A stretch of 64,000 nt of DNA. Source: Streptomyces flaveus. GTDB lineage: Bacteria > Actinomycetota > Actinomycetes > Streptomycetales > Streptomycetaceae. The stretch lies in the NCBI RefSeq assembly GCF_014647675.1, contig NZ_BMPQ01000009.1:259827-323826 (forward strand), read 5' to 3'. How positions within the stretch are numbered: the stretch's first letter is position 1; each line of letters begins with the position of its first letter. This document shows, one piece after another, positions 1 to 8,563 of this stretch. The translations under genes and the position numbers were made by a program. The notes beneath the pieces are model-generated. The model was not told the origin of the DNA, did not search any database, and saw only the letters and a program-made list of their open reading frames with translations.

Positions 1-628
1 CGTCGAACTTCACGTCCTGGACGATGACCGGCAGATCGTCGACTCCGTACTTGTCGGGCAGTGCGAGACGGTCGGACTTCTTGTCGTGAAGGAGGAACAT
101 CCCGGCCAGCCCCCGCTGCACATGCTTCTCCGTCTTACCGTGCGGATGCGGGTGATACCAGAGGGTCGCGGCCGGCTGATCCACGGTCCAGCGTGGGGTC
201 CAGGTCGCGCCGGGGGCGACCATCTGGTGCGGACCACCGTCCATCTTCGCGGGCAGGTGCATCCCGTGCCAGTGCACGGTGGATTCCTCCCCCAGCGCGT
301 TCTCGATCTTCACCTGAACCTTCTCACCACGCTTGGCACGCAGCGTCGGCCCCAGGTAATCCCCGTTGAAACCCCAGGTCGGCGTCTTCTGCCCGGCCCT
401 GAACTCCTTCTCCCCGGCCCGCATCGTCAGATCGAAGACCCGGGTCCCGTCGCTCTTCACCGTCGATGCCGCCGGCGGCGGCACCGCCAGCTCGTTGCTG
501 AAGTCGGTCGAACCGACGGTCGACACCTTGGCATCGGAGTACAGCCACAGGGCGCCGCCGACGAGCGCGAGGCCGAGGACGACAGCAACGGTCGTGAGAA
601 TGATGAGGACGCGTTTGAAGCGAGACAT
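1..628 (-). CDS. Membrane-anchored multicopper oxidase (3' end beyond window)
   Basis: The frame opens with MSRFKRVLII at 628 and runs off the left edge, giving about 209 residues. Residues about 5-28 form a hydrophobic N-terminal anchor or signal. The cupredoxin domain that follows has the first two copper-ligand motifs of multicopper oxidases, HWHGMHLPAKMDGGPHQ and YHPHPHGKTEKH. These His residues bind the type 2/type 3 copper cluster. The family (CotA, CueO, bilirubin oxidase, phenoxazinone synthase-like) oxidises substrates or Cu(I) with reduction of oxygen to water outside the membrane. The exact substrate cannot be read from this fragment, and the C-terminal type 1 copper site lies outside the window. 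The motifs leave little doubt about the family. Confidence 0.9.
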   Translation of the reverse strand, partial: MSRFKRVLIILTTVAVVLGLALVGGALWLYSDAKVSTVGSTDFSNELAVPPPAASTVKSDGTRVFDLTMRAGEKEFRAGQKTPTWGFNGDYLGPTLRAKRGEKVQVKIENALGEESTVHWHGMHLPAKMDGGPHQMVAPGATWTPRWTVDQPAATLWYHPHPHGKTEKHVQRGLAGMFLLHDKKSDRLALPDKYGVDDLPVIVQDVKFD

Positions 629-793
629 GACTCCAGCGTCCCGGCGGGCGCCGGCGCCGACATCGGGGACGGCCCCCAGCCGCCCCCCACTCAACTCCTC
701 ATGGTTCCTCAGGGATTTCCCCTACAAGTTCAGCAGACCAACCGCGAGGCGGAGCGCGCAGCCGCACCAGATACGCCAGAAATCCGCCACGCT

Positions 794-826
794 GGTGCGA
801 GCCGCCTGTCACGGGCGGCTCGCACC
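794..826. terminator. 13-bp perfect hairpin in a 311-bp gap
   Basis: The arms GGTGCGAGCCGCC (794-806) and GGCGGCTCGCACC (814-826) pair perfectly around a 7-nt loop. The hairpin lies 114 bp past the stop of the toxin gene and 166 bp before the multicopper oxidase start, both on the minus strand, so it can end the toxin transcript. No T-run follows, as is usual in Streptomyces. I see no other gene in 629-939. Confidence 0.6.
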
Positions 827-939
827 TGCTGCCTACCGGCGTGCGTGCGAGCCGTTCGTGGTGTCCGGCGTGCCATCACCATGACGCCCGCGCTGATCGT
901 CCTCTCCCTCGGAGTGTCTCCGAAGGCCACAGCAGCTCG

Positions 940-1323
940 TCAAAGTCTCCAGGAGCGCAGCTGCTCGGCGACCGCGTGGACGCTGAAACGGGTGTCGCGG
1001 ATCTTGCGTACGAGATCGGACAGGGCGCCGTAGGGAGGGTCTATGCCCTCACCGGACTGGTCCATGTACTGCGCGGTGACGAACGCCGCGAACAGGCTGT
1101 TGCGGTGCGGGAGCGGTTCGAGGCGGACGAGGGTGTGCATCAGCGCGGCCGCGCGCCATGCGGCATCCGGGTCGGAGGTTTCGAGGGTCGGCAGTCTGGT
1201 CTTGTGCCGTGCGACGGCCGCTACGAGCGCGGAGTAGTCCGAGACCGTCATGTCCTCGTGTCCGAGGGCGGTTTCCTGGACATCCAGGAGCCAGGGGACG
1301 TCGATGTAGGGGACGGGCGGCAT
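940..1323 (-). CDS. Fic/Doc-like toxin of a toxin-antitoxin pair
   Basis: The protein has 127 residues from MPPVPYIDVPW at 1323; the start overlaps the antitoxin stop as TGATG, a sign of translational coupling. The all-helical sequence and layout match Streptomyces proteins usually named Fic/Doc-family toxin component. Doc-type proteins phosphorylate or AMPylate targets such as EF-Tu through an HxFx(D/N)(A/G)N(K/R)R loop. Here the corresponding stretch reads LEPLPHRNSLFAAFVTAQYM, which keeps a His and an Asn but lacks the usual GN(K/G)R core. Catalysis is therefore doubtful or altered. The family call rests on overall resemblance and on the small RHH-like partner directly upstream. Confidence 0.7.
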   Translation of the reverse strand: MPPVPYIDVPWLLDVQETALGHEDMTVSDYSALVAAVARHKTRLPTLETSDPDAAWRAAALMHTLVRLEPLPHRNSLFAAFVTAQYMDQSGEGIDPPYGALSDLVRKIRDTRFSVHAVAEQLRSWRL

Positions 1324-1565
1324 CAGGCGGCTGCGGCCCCGTCGCGTTCGGAGGGCGGCACCTCGTCGGGGAAGGCCGCGTCGAACTCGCCGCGCAGCCT
1401 GTCGGCCCACACGGTGGCGCCGGTGACGAACCGCTGGCGCTGCATCTCGCGTACGCCGAGGTCGTGCAGGTACTGCTTGAGGCTCTTGCCTTCAGCCGCG
1501 GCGGCCGCGCGCACGCCTTCCAGTTCCTCGTCGGTGAAGGACACGTTCAGGGATGGCATACCCAT
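1323..1565 (-). CDS. Ribbon-helix-helix-type antitoxin
   Basis: This 80-residue protein begins MGMPSLNVSFTDEELEGVRA; a second ATG two codons on could also be used. A short beta strand (PSLNVSF) followed by two helices is the pattern of Arc/MetJ-like ribbon-helix-helix DNA-binding antitoxins. The acidic, Ala-rich C-terminus (about residues 50-80) would bind and neutralise the toxin. It is the first gene of the pair, as expected for an autoregulated toxin-antitoxin operon. Just upstream, 1569-1585 holds GGTACC and GGTGCC separated by 5 bp, a possible but unproven operator. Confidence 0.7.
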   Translation of the reverse strand: MGMPSLNVSFTDEELEGVRAAAAAEGKSLKQYLHDLGVREMQRQRFVTGATVWADRLRGEFDAAFPDEVPPSERDGAAAA

Positions 1566-1664
1566 GATGGTACCTAGTTGGTGCCTGCCCTGCGAGGCCT
1601 TCGGCTCACGCTCCCGTCCGAGCCATGCCGCGCTGCGTCGGTCACCCTGCCGCGGCGGCTCGGA

Positions 1665-2042
1665 TCAGTCGCCCTTCGCCGCGTTCTCCCTGTTCAGGTA
1701 GTTGTAGACGGTGAAGCGGCTCACTCCGAGGGCGCTCGCTACGGTTTCCACGCCGTGCCGTACGGAGAACGCTCCGCGTGCCTCGAGTATCCGTACGATC
1801 TCCTGCTTGGCCTTGCGGTCGAGCTCGGCCAGCGGCTTGCCCTGCTTGCGCTCCAGTGCCGTGAGGATGTGGTCCAGGGAGTCGGCGAGTTGCGGCAGGC
1901 GTACGGCGACGATGTCGGCGCCCTCCCAGGTGAGTACGACATCGTCCTCGCCGGCCTGGTCCGGCGGGAGCATCTCGCCGCCCATGGCGTCGACCAGTGG
2001 CTTCACGGCCGTGATGAAGGGCTCGTCCCCGGTGCCGGTCAC
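1665..2042 (-). CDS. Small HTH regulator, DauR/YheO C-terminal-like
   Basis: The 125-residue protein ends in a clear helix-turn-helix at about residues 82-120 (EIVRILEARGAFSVRHGVET, then a recognition helix around VSRFTVYNYLN). This is the layout of the HTH_22-type domain of DauR/YheO-like regulators. The first 75 residues are a small alpha/beta region that I cannot assign. The GTG/ATG start at 2042 overlaps the stop of the upstream gene by 4 bp, so the two are co-translated and may act together. It is probably a DNA-binding regulator; its ligand and targets are unknown. Confidence 0.65.
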   Translation of the reverse strand: MTGTGDEPFITAVKPLVDAMGGEMLPPDQAGEDDVVLTWEGADIVAVRLPQLADSLDHILTALERKQGKPLAELDRKAKQEIVRILEARGAFSVRHGVETVASALGVSRFTVYNYLNRENAAKGD

Positions 2043-2290
2043 GCCTCGTCCTCCGCGATCACGTTGAACTGCAGCGAGATCCGGGTGGCGCCGGACTCGA
2101 GGGTCTTGCGCAGCAGGGCGTCCACGGCGGTGAGCACGGCGTCGGCGCTGCCCTCCGCGGTGTTGCCGAACGGGCCGACGTCCACCGCGTCCAGCTCTGC
2201 CGCCTCGATGACCTCGCGGGCTACCAGCGCGTGCGGCGGCGCCTCGTCGAGGTCGAAGGGCTCGGTCGTGAACTCCACTCTCAATCGCAC
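2039..2290 (-). CDS. Small conserved protein, possibly thiamine-binding-like (MTH1187) fold
   Basis: This 83-residue protein starts with GTG at 2290. The segment GNTAEGSADAVLTAVDALLR followed by KTLESGATRISLQF resembles the strand-helix-strand core of the small MTH1187/YkoF-like (DUF77) proteins, where a similar GT.xEG...V...GA.R.S stretch occurs. This likeness was seen by eye only, so function is left open. It overlaps the following HTH gene by 4 bp, which suggests that it supplies a ligand-sensing or partner subunit for that regulator. No signal peptide or membrane segment is present. Confidence 0.45.
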   Translation of the reverse strand: MRLRVEFTTEPFDLDEAPPHALVAREVIEAAELDAVDVGPFGNTAEGSADAVLTAVDALLRKTLESGATRISLQFNVIAEDEA

Positions 2291-2360
2291 GCGCTCAACC
2301 TAACGCGCACGGGGCGGCCACGGGGCGCCGCGCCAGGATCGGGCTCCGCCCGCTGCCGGT

Positions 2361-4037
2361 TCACGGGCGGGGGCAGGTGGTCCGGTCCGGCTCCTGGTAG
2401 GTGCGGTAGAGCGGCGATCTGCTGAGGCGCTCCTTCGGGAAGGTCACCACGGGTACCGGTTTGCACACGGGCCACAGCCCGGTCGCCGCCTCGTGCCGGG
2501 CGCGCTCGTCCGTCCCCATGCTCTCGTCCGCGAAGGTGAAGACGCCGCTCGCGCCCGGTACGCAGCCCGCGGCGCACTGTGCGAGGGGGCTGCCGCGGCG
2601 CAGTTCGTCGTAGACGTCGTTGTGGTCCACGGACTCGATGCCGCTGTCCTGGGCCGCGGCCACGGCGGTGCCCACGGCGGTGAGGGCGTCGTGGTGCATC
2701 ACGGCGTAGCCGTCGCTGAGGGCGTCGGGCTGCTCCTTGCCGTTCTTGCCGAAGTACTGGTCGTAGGAGTCGGCGAAGGGCCCGAAGGCCTTGGGGACCT
2801 GGTCGTCGCCGCTGCTGGCGGCGCGCCAGCGGGGTGCGTCCACGGCGGCGGCGGTCACGATCTCGATGTTGTTCCGCTCGGCGATCCGGCGCATCGCGGC
2901 GGTCTCGGTGACCGGGTCGCGGCCCGTGCTGACGCGCAGGATGCGCATCGGCTCGTCGTCCGGGTCGCTGTCGCAGGAGCGCGTCTGGTCGATGGTCTCC
3001 AGGAAGGGCGGCAGGTCCGCGTCGCGGCCGGCCAGGAACACCGTCCGGGCGCCGACCGCGCACATCGCGGACACCGCCCGCCGGAAGATCTGCGGCTCGC
3101 CCTCCTCCGCGGGGCCCTTGATGCCCTGGTACGTCTCGGTCCGCCGTTGCACCTCGTCGTCGGTGATGCCGTACTGGGCGCCGAACTCCTGGCGGAAGAC
3201 ACGGCGCAGGTTGGCGACGTAGTTGTCGTCCCGCTCGTCGGCGATCATGAACGTGTCCTCGCGGTTCACCTTGTTCGCGCTCACATGGCGCTTGAGGGCG
3301 TCGACGAGCTGGTCGGTGGAGGGCGAGACCTTGAAGAGAAAAGGGTGTTCCATGTCGCGGGAGCTGAGCACCGCGCTGACGGCCGGGACCTTCGCGCGCC
3401 CGATGCCCTTCCGTACGGTGTCGAGCGTGTGGGCGTCGCTGTTGGGCAGACCGATGGCCGCGACGAGGGGAGCCTTGTCACCGCGGCGGGAGGACAGCTC
3501 ATCGGTCACGGTCTGCCAGTGGCTCAGGTCCTCGCCGACATTGGCGAAGAGGAGCTGGATGGCGGTGTCGCGGGTGGCGGGCCCGTGGTTGTGGCCGCGC
3601 TGGGCGAGGTAGGCGCCCTGGAGGGAGTGCCGGATCAGCTCTTTCGACATGGCCGCGCCTGGAGTGCTGGAGGTGTACGGCATGACGACGGCGACGCTCA
3701 CCACGGGCTTGCCCGATTTCCGTGCCCCTTCCCGTGCGGCCTCGTTCTCGGCCTCGATCCGGCCCATGACGTCGGCGAGGTCCGGGTCGAAGGCGTACGC
3801 CGCGGCCGTGACGCCGATGCACTCCTCGCCGGCGTCGCTCGTCACGCGCCGCAGCTCCTGGTTCTCGGTGCAGTAGTCGCGGTGGTCCCGGTAGGTGTCC
3901 AGACCCCACCAGGCACCGGCCCCCACCAGCGCGGAGACCACCACCCACAGGGCCGCCACATCGATCAGGCCGAGTACCCGGAAGCGCAGCCGGCTCGGCA
4001 GCCAGACCCAGTTCCGGCGGTCCGTACGGCTGCTCAT
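2361..4037 (-). CDS. Membrane-anchored periplasmic-binding-protein-like receptor
   Basis: The protein has 558 residues from MSSRTDRRNW at 4037, where ATGA overlaps the stop of the NTPase gene. Residues about 22-45 form one transmembrane helix, leaving some 510 residues outside. This outer part reads like a type I periplasmic binding protein (Leu/Ile/Val-receptor or amide-receptor type), with an opening strand SVAVVMPYTSSTPGAAMS, a shift segment VAAIGLPNSDAHTLDTVRKG and a later ...VPAVSAVLSSRD. No transporter permease genes accompany it, and it keeps a helix instead of a lipobox. As the third gene of the 6304-2361 operon it is better read as a sensor feeding the NTPase than as an importer component. 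The ligand is unknown. Confidence 0.7.
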   Translation of the reverse strand: MSSRTDRRNWVWLPSRLRFRVLGLIDVAALWVVVSALVGAGAWWGLDTYRDHRDYCTENQELRRVTSDAGEECIGVTAAAYAFDPDLADVMGRIEAENEAAREGARKSGKPVVSVAVVMPYTSSTPGAAMSKELIRHSLQGAYLAQRGHNHGPATRDTAIQLLFANVGEDLSHWQTVTDELSSRRGDKAPLVAAIGLPNSDAHTLDTVRKGIGRAKVPAVSAVLSSRDMEHPFLFKVSPSTDQLVDALKRHVSANKVNREDTFMIADERDDNYVANLRRVFRQEFGAQYGITDDEVQRRTETYQGIKGPAEEGEPQIFRRAVSAMCAVGARTVFLAGRDADLPPFLETIDQTRSCDSDPDDEPMRILRVSTGRDPVTETAAMRRIAERNNIEIVTAAAVDAPRWRAASSGDDQVPKAFGPFADSYDQYFGKNGKEQPDALSDGYAVMHHDALTAVGTAVAAAQDSGIESVDHNDVYDELRRGSPLAQCAAGCVPGASGVFTFADESMGTDERARHEAATGLWPVCKPVPVVTFPKERLSRSPLYRTYQEPDRTTCPRP

Positions 4038-6307
4038 CGCGTCCCTCCCGTTCGCGGCTGGTCGCCCTGCCAGTGGCGTTCGAGGGGCCAGTCCTCGCCG
4101 TCCTTCACGGCGCGCGGCCAGCGGATGGCGGCCTGGGCCAGGACCGCGCGGCCGGTCAGATGCTGGGCGGAGAGGAAGGACAGGTCCTGGCCTATCCGGT
4201 CGACCAACGTCCGGTCCGCCTCGGCCAGTTCGTCGGCCGCGTACCACAGGGCGTGCAGGAGCCGGTTGACGGCCTGCTTCTCCAGGCCCACTTCCGGGTC
4301 CGCCTGGAGTTGCAGCCGGTCGCGGCGCCCCTTGCCGACCTCCTGGCACTGCTCGAACCAGATGTCGCCCGGCGGGCGTGGCGCATGGGCCACGGTGCGC
4401 AGGATGTGCAGCCAGTCGACCGCGTCGCCGTCGTCCCTGAGGAACTCCGCGTGCAGCCAGTCGACGACCTCCTGTGCCTCTCCCCCGGCGAGCCGGTGCC
4501 ACAGAAAGCGGGACCGCTCGGCCCTTTCCGCCTGCCCCGAGCGGCCTTCGGCCCGCCGCCGGTGGTGCTCGGCGAGCAGGGCGTGCGCACTGAACCAGTC
4601 CACCCCGCTGCCGCCGCGCCCGCTGCGCATCTGATGCACCAGCAGGGCGCGCAGGAACCGGTCCGTGATGAACGGCCGACTGCCCGTTCCCCGGGACCAG
4701 CGCTCCCGCTCCAGCTGGGCGGCGGCGCCGTCGGCCGCTGGCAGGCCGTCGATCCGGCGCGGCACCCACCGCTCGGCCAGTTGCTCGGCCGCCTCCCGGT
4801 CCCAGGCCAGGGAGAACAGGCACAGCTCGTCGTGGTTCTCGCTGCCGACCAGGGTGTTGAGCAGCCGCCAGATGACGGATTCGCCGACGCCGTCGGGATG
4901 GGTCAGATCGAGGAGTTCCTCGGCGGTCACCCACCCCTCGGTGCCTGCCTTGCGCACCACGGCGTCGCACAGGCGGCGGGCTCCCATGGGGTGGCCGCGG
5001 GTCAGATCGTGTACGGCGGTGGCAATGTACGGGTCGAAGGAGGCCTGCTCGTCGCGCTTCAGCATCCGCTCCACGTGCTCCGTGTCGAGCGGTGGAAGCG
5101 GCAGGACCAGTACGCCCGCCGAGGGAGCGGTGCCGCTGCGGGTCCACCGGGAGTTCGTGCCGACTTCGTGCAGGGAGCGGTAGGTGGCCTGCGGGTAGGG
5201 GTCGTTCTCCTCGTCGGGGGTGTCGTCCCGGGTGGCCGGGTTGTCGTCGCCGCGCAGTTCGGTTGCGATCACGACCAGCTGGTCGCGGGTTTCACGGCTC
5301 TGCCGCGCCCGTTGCTCCAGGAGCAGTTCGAGGAAGTCGCGGCCGATGTCGGTGTGCACGTTGTCGAGGAGGAGCAGCGGACGCGGGGCACGGTTCGCCC
5401 GCCGGAAGGGCCCGTAGCGCACATCCGCGAGGAACGCGGCCATCAGCATGCGCTCGACGCCACGCCTGAACCCGCGGCCCTGGTGGAACTCCCGGCAGAG
5501 CCGGGCCACGGCCCCCGCACGCTCCGCGGCCGGCACCGGACGCGCATGCGCGTCCGCGCCCGGCGGCAGTCCGCGCAGCCGGTTGTCGGCCTCTCTGCGA
5601 TAGCTCTCGTACCAGCCGACCAACTGGCGGGAGGCGAGTCTGCGCGAGCGCCATCGGTACTGCCTGCCCAGATACGTACGCACCGCCGCCTCGGGAAACG
5701 CCGCGGGGTCCGGTGTGACACCGTCCGGGGGAACGGACAGCGCCGGGCGGAAGAGCGTGTCCCAGGTGGGCGGCGGGCCCTCACCCGGCGACTGCCCCAT
5801 CAGAGCGGCCGCGTGCCGGTCGGCCACCCGCAGTTCGTCGTCGTTGCCGGGGCGCCGGGCGGACACCACGGCGAGCAGCCCGGCGGTGGTCCGGGGAAAG
5901 CGGAGCCGCCCGAACCCGGCGACGGGACGCGACAGTTGGGTGACGAGCTCGACCAGGACCTCCACCGCGTGGGAGTTGTTGGAGATCTCCGGGCCGACCC
6001 TGACCCGCTCCTCCAGTGCCGCGCAGTTGATCCGCGCGAACGGCACGCGCGGCCCCGGCCAAGGCCCGGCGTCAGGCGCGTAGGCCTCCTTGAGATCGTC
6101 CAGCAGGGCACTCTTGCCGGTGCCGTGCCGCCCGCTGAGCAGCACCACCGGCAGATCCTCGGCGAACTCGTGGCGTGGCCGTCTGCGGTGCTGGTCGCGT
6201 TCGAGGCCGACCAGGCGCGGCACCAGCTGCCGCAGCAGGGGCTGACGTGCGTACGCCTCCGGAATCTGGCCCTCGGACACGAGGGCGGGGCCTGCGGGAT
6301 CGCTCAT
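4034..6307 (-). CDS. P-loop NTPase of the three-gene sensor operon
   Basis: The protein has 757 residues; the start at 6307 overlaps the upstream stop as ATGA. A Walker A motif GRHGTGKS lies at residues 59-66 and a Walker B-like strand LLLLDNVH at 311-318, an unusually wide gap that leaves about 240 residues of insert or helical region between them. The rest (about 400-757) is helical, without recognised repeats. The layout resembles AAA+/STAND-type signalling ATPases rather than transport ATPases, as there is no LSGGQ signature. No membrane helix is seen, so it should work in the cytoplasm next to the membrane-anchored receptor encoded after it. I cannot place it in a named family. Confidence 0.65.
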   Translation of the reverse strand: MSDPAGPALVSEGQIPEAYARQPLLRQLVPRLVGLERDQHRRRPRHEFAEDLPVVLLSGRHGTGKSALLDDLKEAYAPDAGPWPGPRVPFARINCAALEERVRVGPEISNNSHAVEVLVELVTQLSRPVAGFGRLRFPRTTAGLLAVVSARRPGNDDELRVADRHAAALMGQSPGEGPPPTWDTLFRPALSVPPDGVTPDPAAFPEAAVRTYLGRQYRWRSRRLASRQLVGWYESYRREADNRLRGLPPGADAHARPVPAAERAGAVARLCREFHQGRGFRRGVERMLMAAFLADVRYGPFRRANRAPRPLLLLDNVHTDIGRDFLELLLEQRARQSRETRDQLVVIATELRGDDNPATRDDTPDEENDPYPQATYRSLHEVGTNSRWTRSGTAPSAGVLVLPLPPLDTEHVERMLKRDEQASFDPYIATAVHDLTRGHPMGARRLCDAVVRKAGTEGWVTAEELLDLTHPDGVGESVIWRLLNTLVGSENHDELCLFSLAWDREAAEQLAERWVPRRIDGLPAADGAAAQLERERWSRGTGSRPFITDRFLRALLVHQMRSGRGGSGVDWFSAHALLAEHHRRRAEGRSGQAERAERSRFLWHRLAGGEAQEVVDWLHAEFLRDDGDAVDWLHILRTVAHAPRPPGDIWFEQCQEVGKGRRDRLQLQADPEVGLEKQAVNRLLHALWYAADELAEADRTLVDRIGQDLSFLSAQHLTGRAVLAQAAIRWPRAVKDGEDWPLERHWQGDQPRTGGTR

Positions 6308-7134
6308 CCCAGCCTCAGCATCGACTGGATGATCTCCGAAACCATGCCGGAGGCCATGTCCCTGCCCACCGACCTGGACCCCGCCTGTGCCAGGTCACCG
6401 CTGTGCTGCAGGAAGCGCTGCAGCATTCCCGGGTCGGGCTCGGCACCGCGCCGTGAGGCGTCGGTCAGAGCCTCGGCGAGCTCGCGCACCTGCTGCAGTT
6501 CGGAGTCGCTCTCCGAAAGGTCGGGCCGGGACGCCTGCACCAGCTGGGCGAGCTGCTCGAAGGACAGGAACACTCCGGCGCCCTGTTCGGTGACGCCGAC
6601 GCGCACCGGAGTGGGCAGGCTCAGGTGGTCCTTGGCGTACTCCAGGTCCTCGAAGGCGAGTTGCCGGCCGCAGTAGAAGGCCTCCCTCGTCCAGAGGAAG
6701 GCCTCGGCGTTCGACTCGCCGCTCTGATGCTGCCCGGCCCGGTCCCACCAGGCGAACAGGGCCGCCTTGGCGTACCGGCGCCGGGTGTCCCGGTCGGCGT
6801 ACGCCTCGTCCCAGGCCCGCACCTCCGCGAGCCCGGCGCCGGTCGGGCTGACCAGCGGCGGCACGGCACCGGAGTCGTTGTGCACAGCGATCCAGCCGAG
6901 CGCGGCAAGGCGTTCCACGATGCCCTCGACCAGCTCCAGGCTGCACCGCTCATGGTGTGCGTACTCGTCGCTGGCCACGCGCCGGCCGGCGACGCCGCCG
7001 CTCTTTTCGGCCAGCCAGAGGAGAAAACGCGCGGATGCGGCCCCCGTGTCGTCGTACACGGGAGAGAGGCCATCCGTAGGCACCGCCCGGGATCCGATCA
7101 TCGCCCGCCCCCCAACTCCCCTGACCACCATGCG
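6304..7134 (-). CDS. Cytoplasmic protein of unknown function opening the NTPase-receptor operon
   Basis: I start it at ATG 7134 because GGGGAAGG lies 9 nt upstream; GTG 7167 and ATG 7101 are in frame and also possible. The product of about 276 residues is helical and has no signal peptide or membrane segment. Residues about 20-90 (ASARFLLWLAEKSGG, then an ELVEGIVERLAALGWI segment and VSPTGAGLAEVRAW) look like a winged-helix fold, so a DNA-binding or adaptor role is possible. Its stop overlaps the NTPase start by 4 bp. Genes at 6304, 4034 and 2361 form one operon. The function is unknown. Confidence 0.6.
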   Translation of the reverse strand, partial: RMVVRGVGGRAMIGSRAVPTDGLSPVYDDTGAASARFLLWLAEKSGGVAGRRVASDEYAHHERCSLELVEGIVERLAALGWIAVHNDSGAVPPLVSPTGAGLAEVRAWDEAYADRDTRRRYAKAALFAWWDRAGQHQSGESNAEAFLWTREAFYCGRQLAFEDLEYAKDHLSLPTPVRVGVTEQGAGVFLSFEQLAQLVQASRPDLSESDSELQQVRELAEALTDASRRGAEPDPGMLQRFLQHSGDLAQAGSRSVGRDMASGMVSEIIQSMLRLG

Positions 7135-7338
7135 CGTTCGCCTTCCCCGAACAGCGATGTCACACACGTGACACTTGAGCTTCCTTCACACGGGCGTGCA
7201 GCTCACGGTCCACCGACCGGTGACAGCACGGACTCGATGGCACCCTCCCCCTCCACAACCCCGACTACCGGGCGGTAATGTCGCCACCCGCCGGACGGCA
7301 GACGACACGAAACCGGCAGGTGAGCGTGAAGGGGCCCC

Positions 7339-8418
7339 ATGGCGACGGACATGCCTGCAGAGACCATGCCTGCGGAAGCCATGCATGCACAGACGTCGGC
7401 AGCCGACGACCGTTGGCAGCGCATGTGGAGCCACCGCGAGCATCTGCTCAAGGTGGCCCGGCGCAGGTCCATGAGTCTTGAGGACGCCGAGGACGCGGTG
7501 CACGAGGCGATGCTGCGCGCAGCGGAGCGCCCGGACCTGGACGACGAGCGGCTCGCGGCCTGGCTGACGACGGTGACGATGCGGCTGTGCATCGACCGCT
7601 ACCGGCAGGTGAACCGCGAGGCCGAGGTCCGTACGAGCCCGACGCTGATCGCACCGGGACCGGTGCCCGTCGAGGAGGCGGTGTGCGACCGGGCCGAGGC
7701 CAGGTGGCTGGCCGTACGCAGCGGTGAGTTGCCCGCGCGCCAGGCGGAGGCGCTGCGGCTGAAGTCCGAGGACCTGGACGTCGGTCAGGTCGCCGTGCGG
7801 ATGGGGCTGAGCTACCGGACCGTCGAGTCGCTGCTGGCCCGGGCCCGGCGGACGCTGCGCAACTCACTGGCGGCGACCCTCGGGGTCGCGCTGTACCTGC
7901 TCGGGCGCGGACGGCCGCACGGGGGCGGCAAGGCGCAGGCCGTGGCGACCGCCTCGACGGCGGCGACCCTGGCGGTGGTGGCGGGGTTCGTGCTGCCGTA
8001 CGCGTATGACGGGGACGGGCCGCCTCCGCGGCCCACAGTGTCGGGGCCCGCCGAAGCGCTCCCATCTGACGGCCCCGTCCGGGAGAGCGCCTCAGACGCG
8101 CGCGAGGCGGCCACGGACGCGATGGCGGCTCCCGAGCCCGGGGCATCCCCGTCGGCCGACGACCGATCGCTCCTCCCCCTGTCCGTGCCGCCCTTGCCGG
8201 AAGTCTCGCTGCCGGAACTGTCCGCCCCGGAGGTGCCACAGCTGCCACACGCACCTCAGCTGCCATCGGTACCGAGCGCGCCCGACGCCCCGGACCTGCC
8301 GGACACCAAGTCCCTGCGCCGCGCCGAGCCCATCTCCGAGGCGACCCCAGACACTCCGTCCGCACCGGCTGCCACGCCCACCCCCAGCGACGTACCCTCC
8401 CCGAGCACACTCCCGTAG
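7339..8418 (+). CDS. ECF-type sigma factor with transmembrane helix and Pro-rich tail
   Basis: The protein has 359 residues from ATG 7339, with GAAGGGG 4 nt upstream. Sigma region 2 spans about residues 33-95 (the segment ending in RLCIDRYRQ), and region 4 spans about 123-175 with the HTH segment VAVRMGLSYRTVESLLARAR. A linker and a hydrophobic helix at about 201-221 follow, then some 135 residues rich in Pro, Leu, Ser and Asp (LPEVSLPELSAPEVPQLP and the like). The sigma domains would therefore be tethered inside the membrane with the tail outside. No anti-sigma gene adjoins it, so release may depend on cleavage of the tail. It diverges from the 6304 operon and precedes the mce operon; either could be a target. 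Confidence 0.85.
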   Translation: MATDMPAETMPAEAMHAQTSAADDRWQRMWSHREHLLKVARRRSMSLEDAEDAVHEAMLRAAERPDLDDERLAAWLTTVTMRLCIDRYRQVNREAEVRTSPTLIAPGPVPVEEAVCDRAEARWLAVRSGELPARQAEALRLKSEDLDVGQVAVRMGLSYRTVESLLARARRTLRNSLAATLGVALYLLGRGRPHGGGKAQAVATASTAATLAVVAGFVLPYAYDGDGPPPRPTVSGPAEALPSDGPVRESASDAREAATDAMAAPEPGASPSADDRSLLPLSVPPLPEVSLPELSAPEVPQLPHAPQLPSVPSAPDAPDLPDTKSLRRAEPISEATPDTPSAPAATPTPSDVPSPSTLP

Positions 8419-8563
8419 CCCCGCCTCCGCACTTCCGCACACGGCCGGTCAGGCTCCCGATCACCCCCGTCAAAAAAATCCGCACTCATCGCGACGGACC
8501 CCCCGCTCTTCCCCGTAGAGCAGATGTCGGAGCTGCTCCACGGCTGGCTGAAGGGTGTACCGG

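Noticed and set aside
86..1033. Long plus-strand frame over the multicopper oxidase region
   Set aside because: It is the shadow of the minus-strand oxidase gene, whose copper motifs fix the true frame.
2493..6676. Very long plus-strand frames (713 and 867 codons) opposite the NTPase-receptor operon
   Set aside because: They are Val/Gly/Arg-rich antisense shadows typical of high-GC DNA; the minus strand has motifs, coupled starts and a membrane helix.
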